Positions 1 to 8,847 are shown, counted from the stretch's first letter. The stretch: DNA of 39,758 bases from Arcobacter sp. F155 (GCF_004116455.1 NZ_PDJU01000016.1:1-39758), one strand, 5' to 3'. Notes: a model not told the origin generated them from the sequence alone. Translations and numbers: made by a program.

Positions 1-173
1 TAAAAAATGCAACAAAAACAGGAGGATACTACTGGGTGTTTGCAACAGTATATCCATTTGAGAGTTGTGATGGAACAAAAGGGTTTTTATCTTGTAGAAG
101 AAAACCATCAAGAGAAGAAATAGCTGACGCTGAAGCTTTATATGCTCAGTGGAATAAAGAAGAAGGAAGGTAA
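1..173 (+). CDS. PAS domain protein, C-terminal end (5' part outside window)
   Basis: An open frame enters from the left edge and ends at TAA 171-173. The last 57 residues include GGYYWVFATVYPF and then FLSCRRKPSREE, the closing strands of an Aer-like PAS_3-type sensor domain of the kind common in Arcobacter. The protein stops about 20 residues after the PAS fold with no methyl-accepting, kinase or GGDEF domain, so it is either a stand-alone PAS protein or one whose PAS domain is last. Ligand and partner cannot be judged from this fragment. It converges on the histidine kinase gene with only four bases between the stop codons. Confidence 0.7.
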   Translation, partial: KNATKTGGYYWVFATVYPFESCDGTKGFLSCRRKPSREEIADAEALYAQWNKEEGR

Positions 174-189
174 GTCCTTAACCTTCTTC
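159..189. terminator. Hairpin between convergent PAS and kinase genes
   Basis: GAAGAAGG (159-166) pairs with CCTTCTTC (182-189), and AAGG (167-170) pairs with CCTT (176-179), with an AA bulge and a 5-nt loop. On the minus strand the stem is followed by TTTATT, so it could end kinase transcription. It lies within the last codons of both genes and includes both stop codons. Confidence 0.5.
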
Positions 190-2172
190 AATTCTAGTTG
201 GTAAAATAATAGTAAACTTCGCACCCTTGTAAGTTTGCGTATCGTGTTTCATCTCAGAATTTTCAACACTAATAAAACCTTTTAGGTGTTTATTGATTAT
301 TTCATAGGTCATATAAAGACCAATTCCCGTACCTTGACTTTTATGTTTTGTTGTAAAATATGCTTCAAAGATTTTATCAATATGCTCTTTGGCAATTCCT
401 CCAGCATTATCTTGAATAGTAATTGTAATATAGCCTTCTTTACCTTGAGTACACTCTTTTATATCACAATTTGGCATTTTACATTCTTTTTGGAATTTAA
501 TATCAAATTTGATTACTCTATTTTTAATCTCTTTATTTTCAAAAGCATCAATGGCATTGTTTAGTATGTTCATTAAGCCTTGAAGAAGTTCATTTTCATA
601 GGTTACAAAAGCAGTACTATCAATATCAGACTTAAGTTCAATTTCCTTTGAAGTAAGCCTTGAAGAGATAAGTTGAATAGCTTTATTATATATAACTTGA
701 GTATCAACTTCTTTTTTTACTCTATTTGGATTAAAAAACTCTCTAAAATCATCAATTGTTTGAGAAAGGTGTTTTGTAGTTTTTACAATAGTTTCCATTC
801 CCTTATCAAACTCTTTATCATCAAGCATTCCTAGCTCTTTTTGGATTTTAGTTCCAGAAGCAATAGTTGAAACAGAAGATAAAGGTTGTCTCCATTGGTG
901 AGCTATATTTCCTAACATCTCACCCATTGAAGCCATTTTTGATTGCTGATATAAAACCATATCTTTTTTTCTATTTTCTTGGATTTCATTTTCAATTCGT
1001 TCATGATATCTTGTGAAAAAGTTTTTTAATATATTTGAAATATAAAAAGCAAGGGCGATTAAAATAGCACTAAGAATTAAACTTATAATAAGAGTCTTTT
1101 TTAGAGACTCATTATTCATAGCTCTTAACTCTTTTTTCTTAGCTTCTAAGTACTTAAGCATATCAAGATTATAAAAGCCAGAACCAATAGCCCAACCCCA
1201 ATCATCAACACCTCTAATATAAGTTGTTTTATAGGCAGGTTTCCCCGTTTCAGGCATAATTGAACCAATATAACTAATAAATCCTGGTTCTTTTTTTGCT
1301 TGTTTTATAATCTCTTTTGTAATCATAAAACCATTTGAATCAACTAAATCAATTCTTTGTTTACCAATATACTCTTTTTTTACGTGTGCAAGTTGGTAAC
1401 CATCATAATCAAAAATAAAAATATATCCATTTTTACCATATCTTACATTTTGAATGTGTTCTCTTATTATGTGGTTTTTTATTTCATTATTGAAGTCTTC
1501 TTTGTATTCCCCTGTACCAATTATAATATCAAGAGGTTTATACAGTTTTATATATGTAACTTTCTCAAACTTTTTATTACCCATATTTGGTTTTACAGCT
1601 TTAAGTTCTCCAAAGTACTCTTCTTCAGTTTTAAAATGGTCAATTATCTCTTTATATAAGTAGTTTCCAAAACTATCTTTTAACTTTGATACATCATTGT
1701 TTTCATATTCAGGAGTGATAGGATGAAGAATACTAAATCCATTTTTCTTAGCTATATAAAAATAGCCCCTCCCATCATTAAACCGAATAGTTCTAATACT
1801 CTCTTTTATAATATTTAAAAGCTCTTTTTCTTCTAAGTGAGAGTACTTTTTATGTAAGTTTTCAACTATTAGATAAACTTCTTGAACTCTTGTTTTTAAT
1901 CTGTTTTCAAGTCTATGTTCTAGGTTTTCTCTTTCTCTTTGAATATCTTTATATGCTTTTTCTACTTGAAACTTTGTAAGTCTTTTATTTGATTCTATAT
2001 AGTTTTTTTTATAAATCTCTAAATCTTTTTCAAAATTTTGTTCATTTTGAATATAGATTAGAGAGTTAATTAATATTGCAATTAATGTAATAATAATTAT
2101 TGGTGAGTATTTGATAAAGTTTAAAAGTTGTTGTTCACTTTTTATAAGCAACTTATTTCTCCAAATACTCAA
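178..2172 (-). CDS. Cache-domain sensor histidine kinase (orphan)
   Basis: Membrane sensor kinase of 664 residues. A first membrane segment (about 22-41) and a second (about 360-380) enclose a roughly 320-residue periplasmic part with two Cache-like repeats, seen as DGRGYFYIAKKNGFSILHP followed by PLDIIIGTGEYKED, then GKNGYIFIFDYDGYQLAHV followed by DWGWAIGSGFY. The cytoplasmic part has the H-box with phosphorylatable His425 (NIAHQWRQPL), the N-box NILNNAIDAF (535-544), the G1 box DNAGGI and the G2 box GTGIGL. The start is TTG at 2172, overlapping the lipoprotein gene by 20 bases; no ATG lies before the first membrane segment. Three cysteines (564, 569, 574) form an unusual insert in the ATPase domain. 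No response regulator is adjacent, so the partner is unknown; the ligand is probably a small organic molecule. Confidence 0.9.
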   Translation of the reverse strand: MSIWRNKLLIKSEQQLLNFIKYSPIIIITLIAILINSLIYIQNEQNFEKDLEIYKKNYIESNKRLTKFQVEKAYKDIQRERENLEHRLENRLKTRVQEVYLIVENLHKKYSHLEEKELLNIIKESIRTIRFNDGRGYFYIAKKNGFSILHPITPEYENNDVSKLKDSFGNYLYKEIIDHFKTEEEYFGELKAVKPNMGNKKFEKVTYIKLYKPLDIIIGTGEYKEDFNNEIKNHIIREHIQNVRYGKNGYIFIFDYDGYQLAHVKKEYIGKQRIDLVDSNGFMITKEIIKQAKKEPGFISYIGSIMPETGKPAYKTTYIRGVDDWGWAIGSGFYNLDMLKYLEAKKKELRAMNNESLKKTLIISLILSAILIALAFYISNILKNFFTRYHERIENEIQENRKKDMVLYQQSKMASMGEMLGNIAHQWRQPLSSVSTIASGTKIQKELGMLDDKEFDKGMETIVKTTKHLSQTIDDFREFFNPNRVKKEVDTQVIYNKAIQLISSRLTSKEIELKSDIDSTAFVTYENELLQGLMNILNNAIDAFENKEIKNRVIKFDIKFQKECKMPNCDIKECTQGKEGYITITIQDNAGGIAKEHIDKIFEAYFTTKHKSQGTGIGLYMTYEIINKHLKGFISVENSEMKHDTQTYKGAKFTIILPTRIEEG

Positions 2173-2734
2173 TTAAAAGAGTTTTTGCTCTATTTGATAA
2201 AATATTTTTATATAAAGTTTTATTCACTTTATAAATATTTTTACTCTCATTTTGAATTAAAGTTGCAACAAAATCAGAGTCAACAGAAAGTTTTACAAAA
2301 AGTCTATTGTCCTTACTTAACCAAGAGTTTTTAATCTTACTTTTCGATACTGCTTTTAAAGATATTTGTTCTGCAATATTTTTTAAGTCTTGATCAAAAG
2401 TCATAGGGTTATCTAGTTTTTGTTCATACTCTTTATAATACTCAATTGTTTTTAAATAGATTTTCTTACTAAGTTTATTACTTGCAATTAATAGAGTTCT
2501 TTTTTTATCAAACTCTTTAACATCTCCATCTTTTATATATGAAAAGGCAACAATAGAAATAGAATTTTTTTCATTAATTTCTTTTACCCAGCTTGGAGCA
2601 TCTTCAGGTATTTTTGTAGGTTTAACTTCTTTTACTATTTCCTCATCATCACTAAAAGGGTTAAGTGATGATAGAGAAAAACAACCATTAAAGATAAATG
2701 TTAATGATATGATTGCTAAAAGGTTTTTAATCAT
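2153..2734 (-). CDS. LPP20-family-like lipoprotein
   Basis: A 193-residue predicted lipoprotein. The signal sequence ends in a lipobox, FNGC, giving Cys18 as the lipidated residue, and a charged linker (EEIVKEVKPTKIPEDAP) follows. The globular part starting APSWVKEI resembles the LPP20 family: a stretch like SISIVAFSY followed by a KKRTLLIASNKLSKKI helix. Its ATG overlaps the purT stop by one base (TAATG), so it is probably translationally coupled to purT. It is likely an envelope protein; beyond the fold family no role can be assigned. Confidence 0.75.
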   Translation of the reverse strand: MIKNLLAIISLTFIFNGCFSLSSLNPFSDDEEIVKEVKPTKIPEDAPSWVKEINEKNSISIVAFSYIKDGDVKEFDKKRTLLIASNKLSKKIYLKTIEYYKEYEQKLDNPMTFDQDLKNIAEQISLKAVSKSKIKNSWLSKDNRLFVKLSVDSDFVATLIQNESKNIYKVNKTLYKNILSNRAKTLLIEYLEK

Positions 2735-3903
2735 TATTTATCGCTGTAGTTTTCAATAAGTTCTCTTGCTTGTTGTAATGCTTTATCACTACTATCTTTA
2801 TCAAATGTTAATGCAACTGCCATTCTTCTTCCTTCATGGCTTTGAGGTTTACCAAATACTCTTGCATATGAAGTAGCTGTAAAGGCTTCATCTTTTACTT
2901 CTACAACAGGATTAAAAGTATCGTTTTTAGCTTTATAAGCTGCACTTGCACCTGCTCCATAATCAATAAAGTCTAAAGGTAATCCTAAAACTGCTCTTAC
3001 ATGAAGTGCAAACTCACTTTGAGATTGAGTAATCATAGTTACCATACCTGTATCATGTGGTCTTGGGCTTACTTCTGAGAAATAAACTTCATCACCTTTT
3101 ACAAATAACTCAACACCAAAAATACCTCTTCCACCTAAACCATCAGTGATAGTTTTTGCAACTTCTTGAGATTTTCTTTTAGCAATTTCACTCATGTTCA
3201 TTGGTTGCCATGAAAAAATATAGTCACCATCTTGTTGGATATGTCCAATTGGTTCACAAAATACAGTTTGAGACTCATTTCTAGCAGTTAGCATAGTGAT
3301 TTCATAATCAAAAGTGATAAACTCTTCAACGATTAATTCACTTGCATCACCTCTTGCTTCTTTTGCAAGTTCCCAAGAGTTTTGTAAGTCTGCTTCACTT
3401 CTAGCGATACTTTGACCGTGTCCTGAACTACTCATTACAGGTTTAATTACACAAGGAAAACCAATATTTCCTGCCGCTTTTTCTAAACCTTCAAAAGTAG
3501 TTACAAACTCATATTTACTAGTTGGAAGGCCAAGCTCAACTGCTGCAAACTCTCTAATGTTTTTTCTATTCATAGTTTTGTTTACTGCATCTGCATTAGG
3601 AATTACATGGTAACCTTCTTCTTCTGCTGTAAAAAGTGCTTCAATATTGATAGCTTCAACTTCTGGTAAAACATATGTTGGTTTTTCTCTTCTAATTACA
3701 TCTAAAATCTCATTTTTGTTTTTCATATTGATTGTATAAGATTTGTTTGCAACTAATTGTGCAGGAGCATTATTATAAGAATCTACTGCAATAGTCTCTA
3801 TTCCTAATCTTTGTGCTTCAATAATAACTTCTTTACCTAACTCTCCACTTCCAAGAAGCATAATCTTTATAGAGTCTGATTTAAGAGGTGCTGTAAAATT
3901 CAT
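2734..3903 (-). CDS. purT: Formate-dependent phosphoribosylglycinamide formyltransferase
   Basis: PurT uses formate and ATP to formylate GAR in step 3 of purine synthesis, without formyl-tetrahydrofolate. The 389 residues match the usual length (about 390). Visible features are the N-terminal [11 protein letters not shown] nucleotide-binding loop, the ATP-grasp segment with [15 protein letters not shown], and the metal-binding end [27 protein letters not shown] (split here by eye into its ATP-grasp strands). It lies two bases downstream of the Bax-like gene and overlaps the lipoprotein gene. With purM and purA in the same window it belongs to purine synthesis, but purM is in a separate divergent unit. 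Confidence 0.95.
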   Translation of the reverse strand: MNFTAPLKSDSIKIMLLGSGELGKEVIIEAQRLGIETIAVDSYNNAPAQLVANKSYTINMKNKNEILDVIRREKPTYVLPEVEAINIEALFTAEEEGYHVIPNADAVNKTMNRKNIREFAAVELGLPTSKYEFVTTFEGLEKAAGNIGFPCVIKPVMSSSGHGQSIARSEADLQNSWELAKEARGDASELIVEEFITFDYEITMLTARNESQTVFCEPIGHIQQDGDYIFSWQPMNMSEIAKRKSQEVAKTITDGLGGRGIFGVELFVKGDEVYFSEVSPRPHDTGMVTMITQSQSEFALHVRAVLGLPLDFIDYGAGASAAYKAKNDTFNPVVEVKDEAFTATSYARVFGKPQSHEGRRMAVALTFDKDSSDKALQQARELIENYSDK

Positions 3904-3905
3904 TT

Positions 3906-4652
3906 TTATTTTTCCTTATTAATTGTTTTTTCGTAAAATTTTTTATCAAGTTCAGTTAGCTTATATTTTCTAATAATAGATTTTAGGATTTTTACATATT
4001 CATAACCAATAGCAGAGTATTTAGTCATATCTTCACTTAAGATATATCCATTAATAAATTTTCCATCTTTTCTCATTTTTGCTCTGTTTGTTCTAAAGCT
4101 TTTATAAGCTCCTGTTCTATTTAGGTTTCTCATATATACTGCAATAGAAGACTCTAAATTAGGGAAGATTCTAACCATATGTTTTTTCCCTGCTTCTCTT
4201 CTTAAAGGAACCATTCCTATTTTTTTATCATAAGTCCAGTGTCCAAAAATATTGTTTGCTTGTCTAATAAATCTACTTTTCCCCCAAGCACTCTCAGTTG
4301 CAGCTTGTGCAATAGCAAGTGAAGTAGGAATAATATCTACTCTTGTTAAAAATGTTTTATAGTCATAGATGTTTTTAACTTTATATTTTTTTTGTAATCT
4401 TTCAAGCTCTTTATACTCTTTTGAAGTTTCACTTAAATCTTTTTTCCCATTAAGTGAAAGAATAAAATCTCTTTCTTTTAGGGTTTTAAGGTTTTCAATT
4501 TCAACTTTTTTTTCTAAGAAGTTAAAAAAGTAGTCTTTTGCTTTTTGACCATGAAGTTTATAATACTCTTCAGGAAAACCTTTATTTGAAGTGTTTGCTA
4601 AAGAAAGAGTACAAAGAAATGCACTCAATAATAAAATTTTAAATAGTTTCAT
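3906..4652 (-). CDS. Bax-like glucosaminidase-domain protein
   Basis: A secreted or periplasmic protein of 248 residues with a cleavable-looking signal (residues 1-19, ending SLANTS). The central region from about 108 has [19 protein letters not shown] with the likely catalytic Glu120, then [10 protein letters not shown] and the [16 protein letters not shown] segment typical of the Bax/FlgJ glucosaminidase family (PF01832). Members cleave the glycan strands of peptidoglycan. It is the length of E. coli Bax-type proteins and lacks SH3 or LysM wall-binding repeats. It sits nine bases after dapF, whose product feeds peptidoglycan and lysine synthesis, which fits a cell-wall role, although the operon is otherwise mixed. 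Confidence 0.85.
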   Translation of the reverse strand: MKLFKILLLSAFLCTLSLANTSNKGFPEEYYKLHGQKAKDYFFNFLEKKVEIENLKTLKERDFILSLNGKKDLSETSKEYKELERLQKKYKVKNIYDYKTFLTRVDIIPTSLAIAQAATESAWGKSRFIRQANNIFGHWTYDKKIGMVPLRREAGKKHMVRIFPNLESSIAVYMRNLNRTGAYKSFRTNRAKMRKDGKFINGYILSEDMTKYSAIGYEYVKILKSIIRKYKLTELDKKFYEKTINKEK

Positions 4653-4661
4653 TTGAAGCCT

Positions 4662-5399
4662 TTAAATTGTAGTTGTGAAGACTTTTTTAACAGCACCTTT
4701 AAAATAGATTTTTCCATCTATTTTTGAGATAGTTAGTTCTTCTTTACTGATTGGATAAACTAATGCTTTTTCATCTACAAGGTTTAAATCAAGACATCTT
4801 AAAAAACAAGCAACCATACCTGTTCCACAAGCTTTTGTCTCACCTTCAACACCTCTTTCATATGTTCTTACATAAAGTTTTTTATCTTCAACTTTTACAA
4901 GATTTACATTTGCATTGTATTCATATCTCATTTTTGCACAAATATCATGGTCATATTTCTCTAAATCATCTACAAGTGCAACTAAGTGGGGAACTCCTGT
5001 ATCTATTAAGTACCAAGTAAAACCTTCTTGTTCAAAAGGCTCTTTAATAACTAAAGGTTTGGTCATTTGAGTTTGTACAATATTGCTTTCTACAATTGAT
5101 TCTATAAGTCCAGCTTGTGTTAAAAACTTCATACTAGAAGGCGCAAGACCATTATTATAAGCATAGTGTGCAACTGCTCTTGTTGCATTTCCACACATAG
5201 AAGCTTCACTTCCATCACTATTATAAAATAGCCATTTAAAATCTGCTTCATTACTTGGAACAAGTGCAACTAAACCATCTGCTCCAATACCTTCTGTTCT
5301 ATTGCATAGCTCAACTGCTTTAGAAGAAAAGTCTTGCTCAACAAAAGTATGGAAGATTACAAAGTCATTTCCACTTGCAGAGTATTTTGTATATGTCAT
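4662..5399 (-). CDS. dapF: Diaminopimelate epimerase
   Basis: DapF interconverts LL- and meso-diaminopimelate, the last step before lysine and the direct source of the peptidoglycan cross-linking amino acid. The two catalytic cysteines are visible: Cys69 in EASMCGNATRA and Cys191 in GETKACGTGMVA. The N-terminal KYSASGNDFV and the central ANVNLV motifs are also family hallmarks. At 245 residues it is slightly short of the usual 270, as in other Campylobacterota. Its ATG overlaps the coaE stop by four bases (ATGA). Confidence 0.96.
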   Translation of the reverse strand: MTYTKYSASGNDFVIFHTFVEQDFSSKAVELCNRTEGIGADGLVALVPSNEADFKWLFYNSDGSEASMCGNATRAVAHYAYNNGLAPSSMKFLTQAGLIESIVESNIVQTQMTKPLVIKEPFEQEGFTWYLIDTGVPHLVALVDDLEKYDHDICAKMRYEYNANVNLVKVEDKKLYVRTYERGVEGETKACGTGMVACFLRCLDLNLVDEKALVYPISKEELTISKIDGKIYFKGAVKKVFTTTI

Positions 5400-5986
5400 A
5401 TTATTTCCTCAATAATTCTTTCAACTTCATCTTGTAAGTTTTTTAGATTTTTAGAGTTATCAATTACCATATGGGCTAACTCTTTTTTCTTCTCTATATC
5501 CCATTGATTTGAGATTTTTACTAGTGCTTCTTCTTCACTAATATTGTCTCTTTTCATTAGTCTTTGAACTTGTAAATCTTTTGGTGTATAAACAACTAAA
5601 GACCTAGGAATAGGGTAGTGCATTTTTTCAAAAAATAGTGGAATATCTATAAAATAAGGTTTATCTTGACTTTCAAATAGTCTTGACCTTTTTACTATCT
5701 CATCTTTTATTAGTGGATGAAGTAAACTCTCTAGTTTTAGTTTATTATCTTCATTTGTAAAGATGATTTTTCCAAGCTCTTTTCTTAGAACCTTTCCATT
5801 TTCAACATATTGACTACCAAACATTTCTGCAATTTTTGCAGAGTTTTCATCAAGTAGTTTATGTGCAATTTCATCTGCATCAATTATTAGAAACCCATGA
5901 AGTTTAAAAAGGTTACAAACTGTACTTTTACCTGTAGATATTCCGCCAGTAAGGGCGATTGCATTTTTAAATAAATCATTACTCAT
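5396..5986 (-). CDS. coaE: Dephospho-CoA kinase
   Basis: CoaE phosphorylates dephospho-CoA in the last step of coenzyme A synthesis. The 196-residue protein has the Walker A loop GGISTGKST (14-22), the DADEIAH segment after the first helix, and the lid region with VQRLMKRDNISEEEA. Length is normal for the family. It is translationally coupled to dapF by a four-base overlap and lies 51 bases downstream of the SpeE-like gene on the same strand. Confidence 0.95.
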   Translation of the reverse strand: MSNDLFKNAIALTGGISTGKSTVCNLFKLHGFLIIDADEIAHKLLDENSAKIAEMFGSQYVENGKVLRKELGKIIFTNEDNKLKLESLLHPLIKDEIVKRSRLFESQDKPYFIDIPLFFEKMHYPIPRSLVVYTPKDLQVQRLMKRDNISEEEALVKISNQWDIEKKKELAHMVIDNSKNLKNLQDEVERIIEEII

Positions 5987-6037
5987 AGTAGATATTTTAC
6001 TATAAAAATGATTTATTTATGATTATTTAATGAGAGA

Positions 6038-6583
6038 TTACCTTCTTGCGATACCAGTTAAAGCTCTGTATTGAGCTGCTGGGAATACAAATGAAGCATG
6101 GTGGATTTCTGTTGAATAGTATTCTAAGTCAACTAATAAATCTGATCTTTGTAAAATAATATCAGCAGTTGGGTGATATTTTTTAGAAGCTAAAATTGCA
6201 GTTTCATGTCCAAATTTATATGGCATAGCAATCCAGAAGTTTTGACCAACTAAACTTAAGTCATCTTTTAACTTTTGCTCATCAGATGAGAAACTTGAAG
6301 TAGAGAATGAAATAACACCATCATTTTTTAGTACTCTTTCAATGTTTGCTAAAAGCATTTCATCAAGATTTACGTCAGTAAAAATTAGTAAGTCAACATT
6401 TTTTTCATCTTTAGAAGTTAAAATTGAAGTGTCACCATACTCAACATTTTTTAGGTTATGCTTTTCAACCTCTTTTTTTAATTCATCACTTACAGACCCA
6501 ATTACTAAAACATTTTCTGGTTCTTTATGCGTACAGATAGGAGTATGCACCATCATTTCATTAAAGGCTTGATTATTTTTCAT
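6038..6583 (-). CDS. SpeE-like (spermidine synthase fold) protein, short and degenerate
   Basis: A 181-residue protein resembling only the Rossmann half of spermidine synthase. AFNEMMVHTPICTH corresponds to the YHEMM-type start of the catalytic domain of SpeE, and the C-terminus YYSTEIHHASFVFP matches the family's YYNxxIHxAAFxLP ending. The first roughly 70 residues (beta-strand domain) are absent, the GGGDG cofactor loop reads GSVSDEL, and no DxxDP catalytic segment is seen. It is closer to the divergent SpeE-like proteins of Campylobacterota than to a standard enzyme. Activity is doubtful; it may have lost catalysis. It is the first gene of the minus-strand run toward coaE-dapF. Confidence 0.6.
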   Translation of the reverse strand: MKNNQAFNEMMVHTPICTHKEPENVLVIGSVSDELKKEVEKHNLKNVEYGDTSILTSKDEKNVDLLIFTDVNLDEMLLANIERVLKNDGVISFSTSSFSSDEQKLKDDLSLVGQNFWIAMPYKFGHETAILASKKYHPTADIILQRSDLLVDLEYYSTEIHHASFVFPAAQYRALTGIARR

Positions 6584-6617
6584 TTTTATAAGTCCTTATA
6601 TTTTATAAAATTTTAGG

Positions 6618-6624
6618 TATAATA
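6618..6624. promoter_or_regulatory. Shared -10 of divergent purM and speE-like genes
   Basis: TATAAT (plus, 6618-6623) reads as TATTAT on the minus strand (6619-6624). It lies about 100 bases before the purM ATG and about 35 bases before the speE-like ATG. No good -35 is visible on either side. The two promoters would overlap and exclude each other. The call rests on the -10 alone. Confidence 0.4.
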
Positions 6625-6646
6625 GCAAAATACTATTAAACTTAAT

Positions 6647-6698
6647 AAATATATCTTTACGGCATAAAAAATTAAGCTGATATTTAACAGATATATTT
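6647..6698 (+). promoter_or_regulatory. Inverted repeat in purM leader
   Basis: AAATATATCT (6647-6656) and AGATATATTT (6689-6698) are a perfect 10-bp inverted repeat separated by 32 bases, just upstream of the purM ribosome-binding site GAAGGAAAAT. It could be a leader hairpin or a regulator site. It does not match the purine riboswitch core. Confidence 0.35.
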
Positions 6699-6724
6699 AA
6701 AAACAAAAATAAAGAAGGAAAATA

Positions 6725-7720
6725 ATGTCAACAGTAAGTTATAAAGATGCTGGTGTAGATATTGATGCAGGAAATCAGTTTGTAGAAAATATTAAGCCAC
6801 ATGTTAAATCTACTTTAATCCCAGGAGTACTTGGAGGAATTGGTTCATTTGCAGGTGCATTTGAATTACCAACAGGTTATAAAAACCCAGTTTTATTATC
6901 AGGAACTGATGGAGTAGGTACAAAACTTAAACTAGCGATTGACTCGAAAAAATTTGATACTGTAGGAATTGACTTAGTTGCAATGTGTACAAATGACTTA
7001 CTTTGTAATTTTGGAGAGCCATTATTTTTCCTAGATTACTATGCAACTGCAAAACTAGAAGTTGATGCTGCAACTGATGTTGTAAAAGGTATTGCAGAAG
7101 GTTGTATTAGATCTGAGTGTGCATTAGTAGGTGGTGAAACTGCTGAAATGCCTGGTATGTATAAAGAGGGTGATTTTGATTTAGCTGGTTTCTGTGTAGG
7201 TATTGCAGAAAAAGAAGAGTTAAATAGAATTGAAAAAATAGAAGAGGGTGATGTATTAATCGCACTTCCTTCTTCAGGTGTTCACTCAAATGGTTTCTCT
7301 CTTGTTAGAAAACTTCTTTTAGAAAAACTTGGAATGACTTTAGAAGATGAGTTTGATGGAAAAGTTTTAAAAGATGTATTACTAGAACCAACTAGAATTT
7401 ATGTAAAAGAGTTCAAAGCTAATAAAGACAAAATCAATGCTTTAGCACATATTACAGGTGGTGGTATTACTGAAAACTTACCAAGAGTACTTCCAGACAA
7501 CTTAAAAGCAGTTGTTGATAGAAGTAAAATCAAAGTATTACCAATCTTTGATTATATGGGACAGTTTGTAGAGCAAGAAGAGATGTATAGAACATTTAAC
7601 ATGGGTGTTGGTATGGTTCTTGTTGTTAATCCTGCAAATGTAGATTCTGTATTAGAAAACACTGATGGTTATGTAATCGGTGAAATCAAAACTGGAAAAG
7701 CAGAAGTAGAATATATCTAA
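6725..7720 (+). CDS. purM: Phosphoribosylformylglycinamidine cyclo-ligase (AIR synthetase)
   Basis: PurM closes the imidazole ring of AIR using ATP, step 5 of purine synthesis. The 331-residue protein starts with the family's YKDAGVDIDAG motif. It also shows GTDGVGTKLKLA, the CTNDLLCNFGEPLFFLDYYA loop region and the GGGITENLPRVLP segment, all at the expected places. An AAGGAAAAT ribosome-binding site precedes the ATG. The gene stands alone, with about 100 bases of leader and its own terminator. Confidence 0.97.
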   Translation: MSTVSYKDAGVDIDAGNQFVENIKPHVKSTLIPGVLGGIGSFAGAFELPTGYKNPVLLSGTDGVGTKLKLAIDSKKFDTVGIDLVAMCTNDLLCNFGEPLFFLDYYATAKLEVDAATDVVKGIAEGCIRSECALVGGETAEMPGMYKEGDFDLAGFCVGIAEKEELNRIEKIEEGDVLIALPSSGVHSNGFSLVRKLLLEKLGMTLEDEFDGKVLKDVLLEPTRIYVKEFKANKDKINALAHITGGGITENLPRVLPDNLKAVVDRSKIKVLPIFDYMGQFVEQEEMYRTFNMGVGMVLVVNPANVDSVLENTDGYVIGEIKTGKAEVEYI

Positions 7721-7741
7721 TCTTTAAAGTTTAGATTATTT

Positions 7742-7772
7742 AAAAGGCAAGTTTAAAAGCTTGCCTTTTTTT
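7742..7772. terminator. Bidirectional terminator between purM and gap-like gene
   Basis: AAAAGGCAAG (7742-7751) pairs perfectly with CTTGCCTTTT (7760-7769) around an 8-nt loop, followed by T residues on plus and by TTTT on minus. The right arm and most of the loop encode the last residues and stop of the GAPDH-like gene on the minus strand. Confidence 0.85.
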
Positions 7773-8787
7773 GTGCATAATATTTTAAAATCTCAATTGT
7801 TTTTGAGGCATATCCCCACTCATTATCATACCAAAGTAAAAATTTAATCATTTTCTCTTTCTTTACATCTGTATATCTATGGTCAATAATAGTTGTATGG
7901 GCTTGTTTTTTGAAATCACTAGAAACAAGTGGGTCGTAGTTGTTTAAAACTATAGGATAGTTTTGGTTCTTCTCAAACTCTTCAAAAAGCTTTATAATCT
8001 CTTCTTTAGAAGTTTTCTCTTCAATAAATAAACATACATTTATAGCTCCCACTGTATCTGTAGGAACTCTTAATGAGTTTGAAGATATTAGTTCGTGGTT
8101 GATTTTGGGTTCTATAAAAGAACAAGCCTTTATAGTAGTTGTATTATTTGGAATAATATTTTGTGTAGCAGACCTTCCAAACTCGAAGTTATAGTCTACA
8201 TCTCTAGTTGCACTTCCTACAAAACTTCCATCTAAAACCCTTTGATGATTTAGTAAAGGGTGTATAGTTGAAATATCACCACAAATAATCTTCTTACTTT
8301 CATCAATTATCTTTAAAGCAGGAAGTAGTGCCGTTGCATTACAAGAGCTAGTTGAAATAACTTTGTGTTTATTGGTATTAAGTTCTTGTTCATTTACTCC
8401 AAGAATAATATTTTTATGGGCATTTTCATTTGCATGGGTTAAAAAGATTGCTTTTACATCAAGTTTTTCAAGGCTTTTTATATCGTGTTTGATACCACTT
8501 GCATCAATGATATAATCTATATCTTTTAAATCTATATCAAAGATATTTTGATGGTTTAGAATTTTGATTTTTGTTTTAGAGTTTTTTATAAAGTTATCAT
8601 CTTCTATTGTAAATCTGTCTTCGATATTTCCATAGGTTGAGTCATGGTTAATAGAGTAAACAATATTTTTGATATAAGGGTTTATCTCATTTATTGCAAC
8701 AATCTCAAAGTCTGAGTCACTTAGAGATTGTCTAAGAATAGCTTTTCCTATTCTTCCTACTCCATTTAAAAGTATTTTTTCTTTCAT
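7753..8787 (-). CDS. Divergent glyceraldehyde-3-phosphate dehydrogenase-like protein
   Basis: A 344-residue GAPDH/erythrose-4-phosphate dehydrogenase family oxidoreductase. The NAD loop GVGRIGKAILR, nucleophile Cys149 (ISTSSCNATALLP), base His176 (TIHPLLNHQRVLDG), QNIIP and the C-terminal WYDNEWGYASKTIE are all present. Departures are clear: the usual SCTTN reads SCNAT, and the LRRGRA phosphate-site loop reads EFGRSA. The usual TGxF helix start is replaced by SGIKHD. It may be an auxiliary GAPDH or work on a related substrate such as erythrose-4-phosphate. The gene is monocistronic and its end is built into a terminator. Confidence 0.8.
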   Translation of the reverse strand: MKEKILLNGVGRIGKAILRQSLSDSDFEIVAINEINPYIKNIVYSINHDSTYGNIEDRFTIEDDNFIKNSKTKIKILNHQNIFDIDLKDIDYIIDASGIKHDIKSLEKLDVKAIFLTHANENAHKNIILGVNEQELNTNKHKVISTSSCNATALLPALKIIDESKKIICGDISTIHPLLNHQRVLDGSFVGSATRDVDYNFEFGRSATQNIIPNNTTTIKACSFIEPKINHELISSNSLRVPTDTVGAINVCLFIEEKTSKEEIIKLFEEFEKNQNYPIVLNNYDPLVSSDFKKQAHTTIIDHRYTDVKKEKMIKFLLWYDNEWGYASKTIEILKYYAQKKASF

Positions 8788-8796
8788 TAAGTTAAA

Positions 8797-8837
8797 GCCT
8801 AAAGTTTTTGTTTATTTTATCATATTAACTTTTAGGC
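8797..8837. repeat. Inverted repeat upstream of gap-like gene
   Basis: GCCTAAAGTT (8797-8806) pairs with AACTTTTAGGC (8827-8837) with one bulged base and a 20-nt AT-rich spacer. It fills the 60 bases between the pirin stop and the gap-like start. It may be a weak terminator for the pirin operon or a regulator site for the gap-like gene. Confidence 0.35.
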
Positions 8838-8847
8838 AAGTAATTAT

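Noticed and set aside
286-564. 92-residue plus-strand ORF inside the kinase gene
   Set aside because: Phe/Ile-rich shadow of the conserved ATPase domain coded on the other strand.
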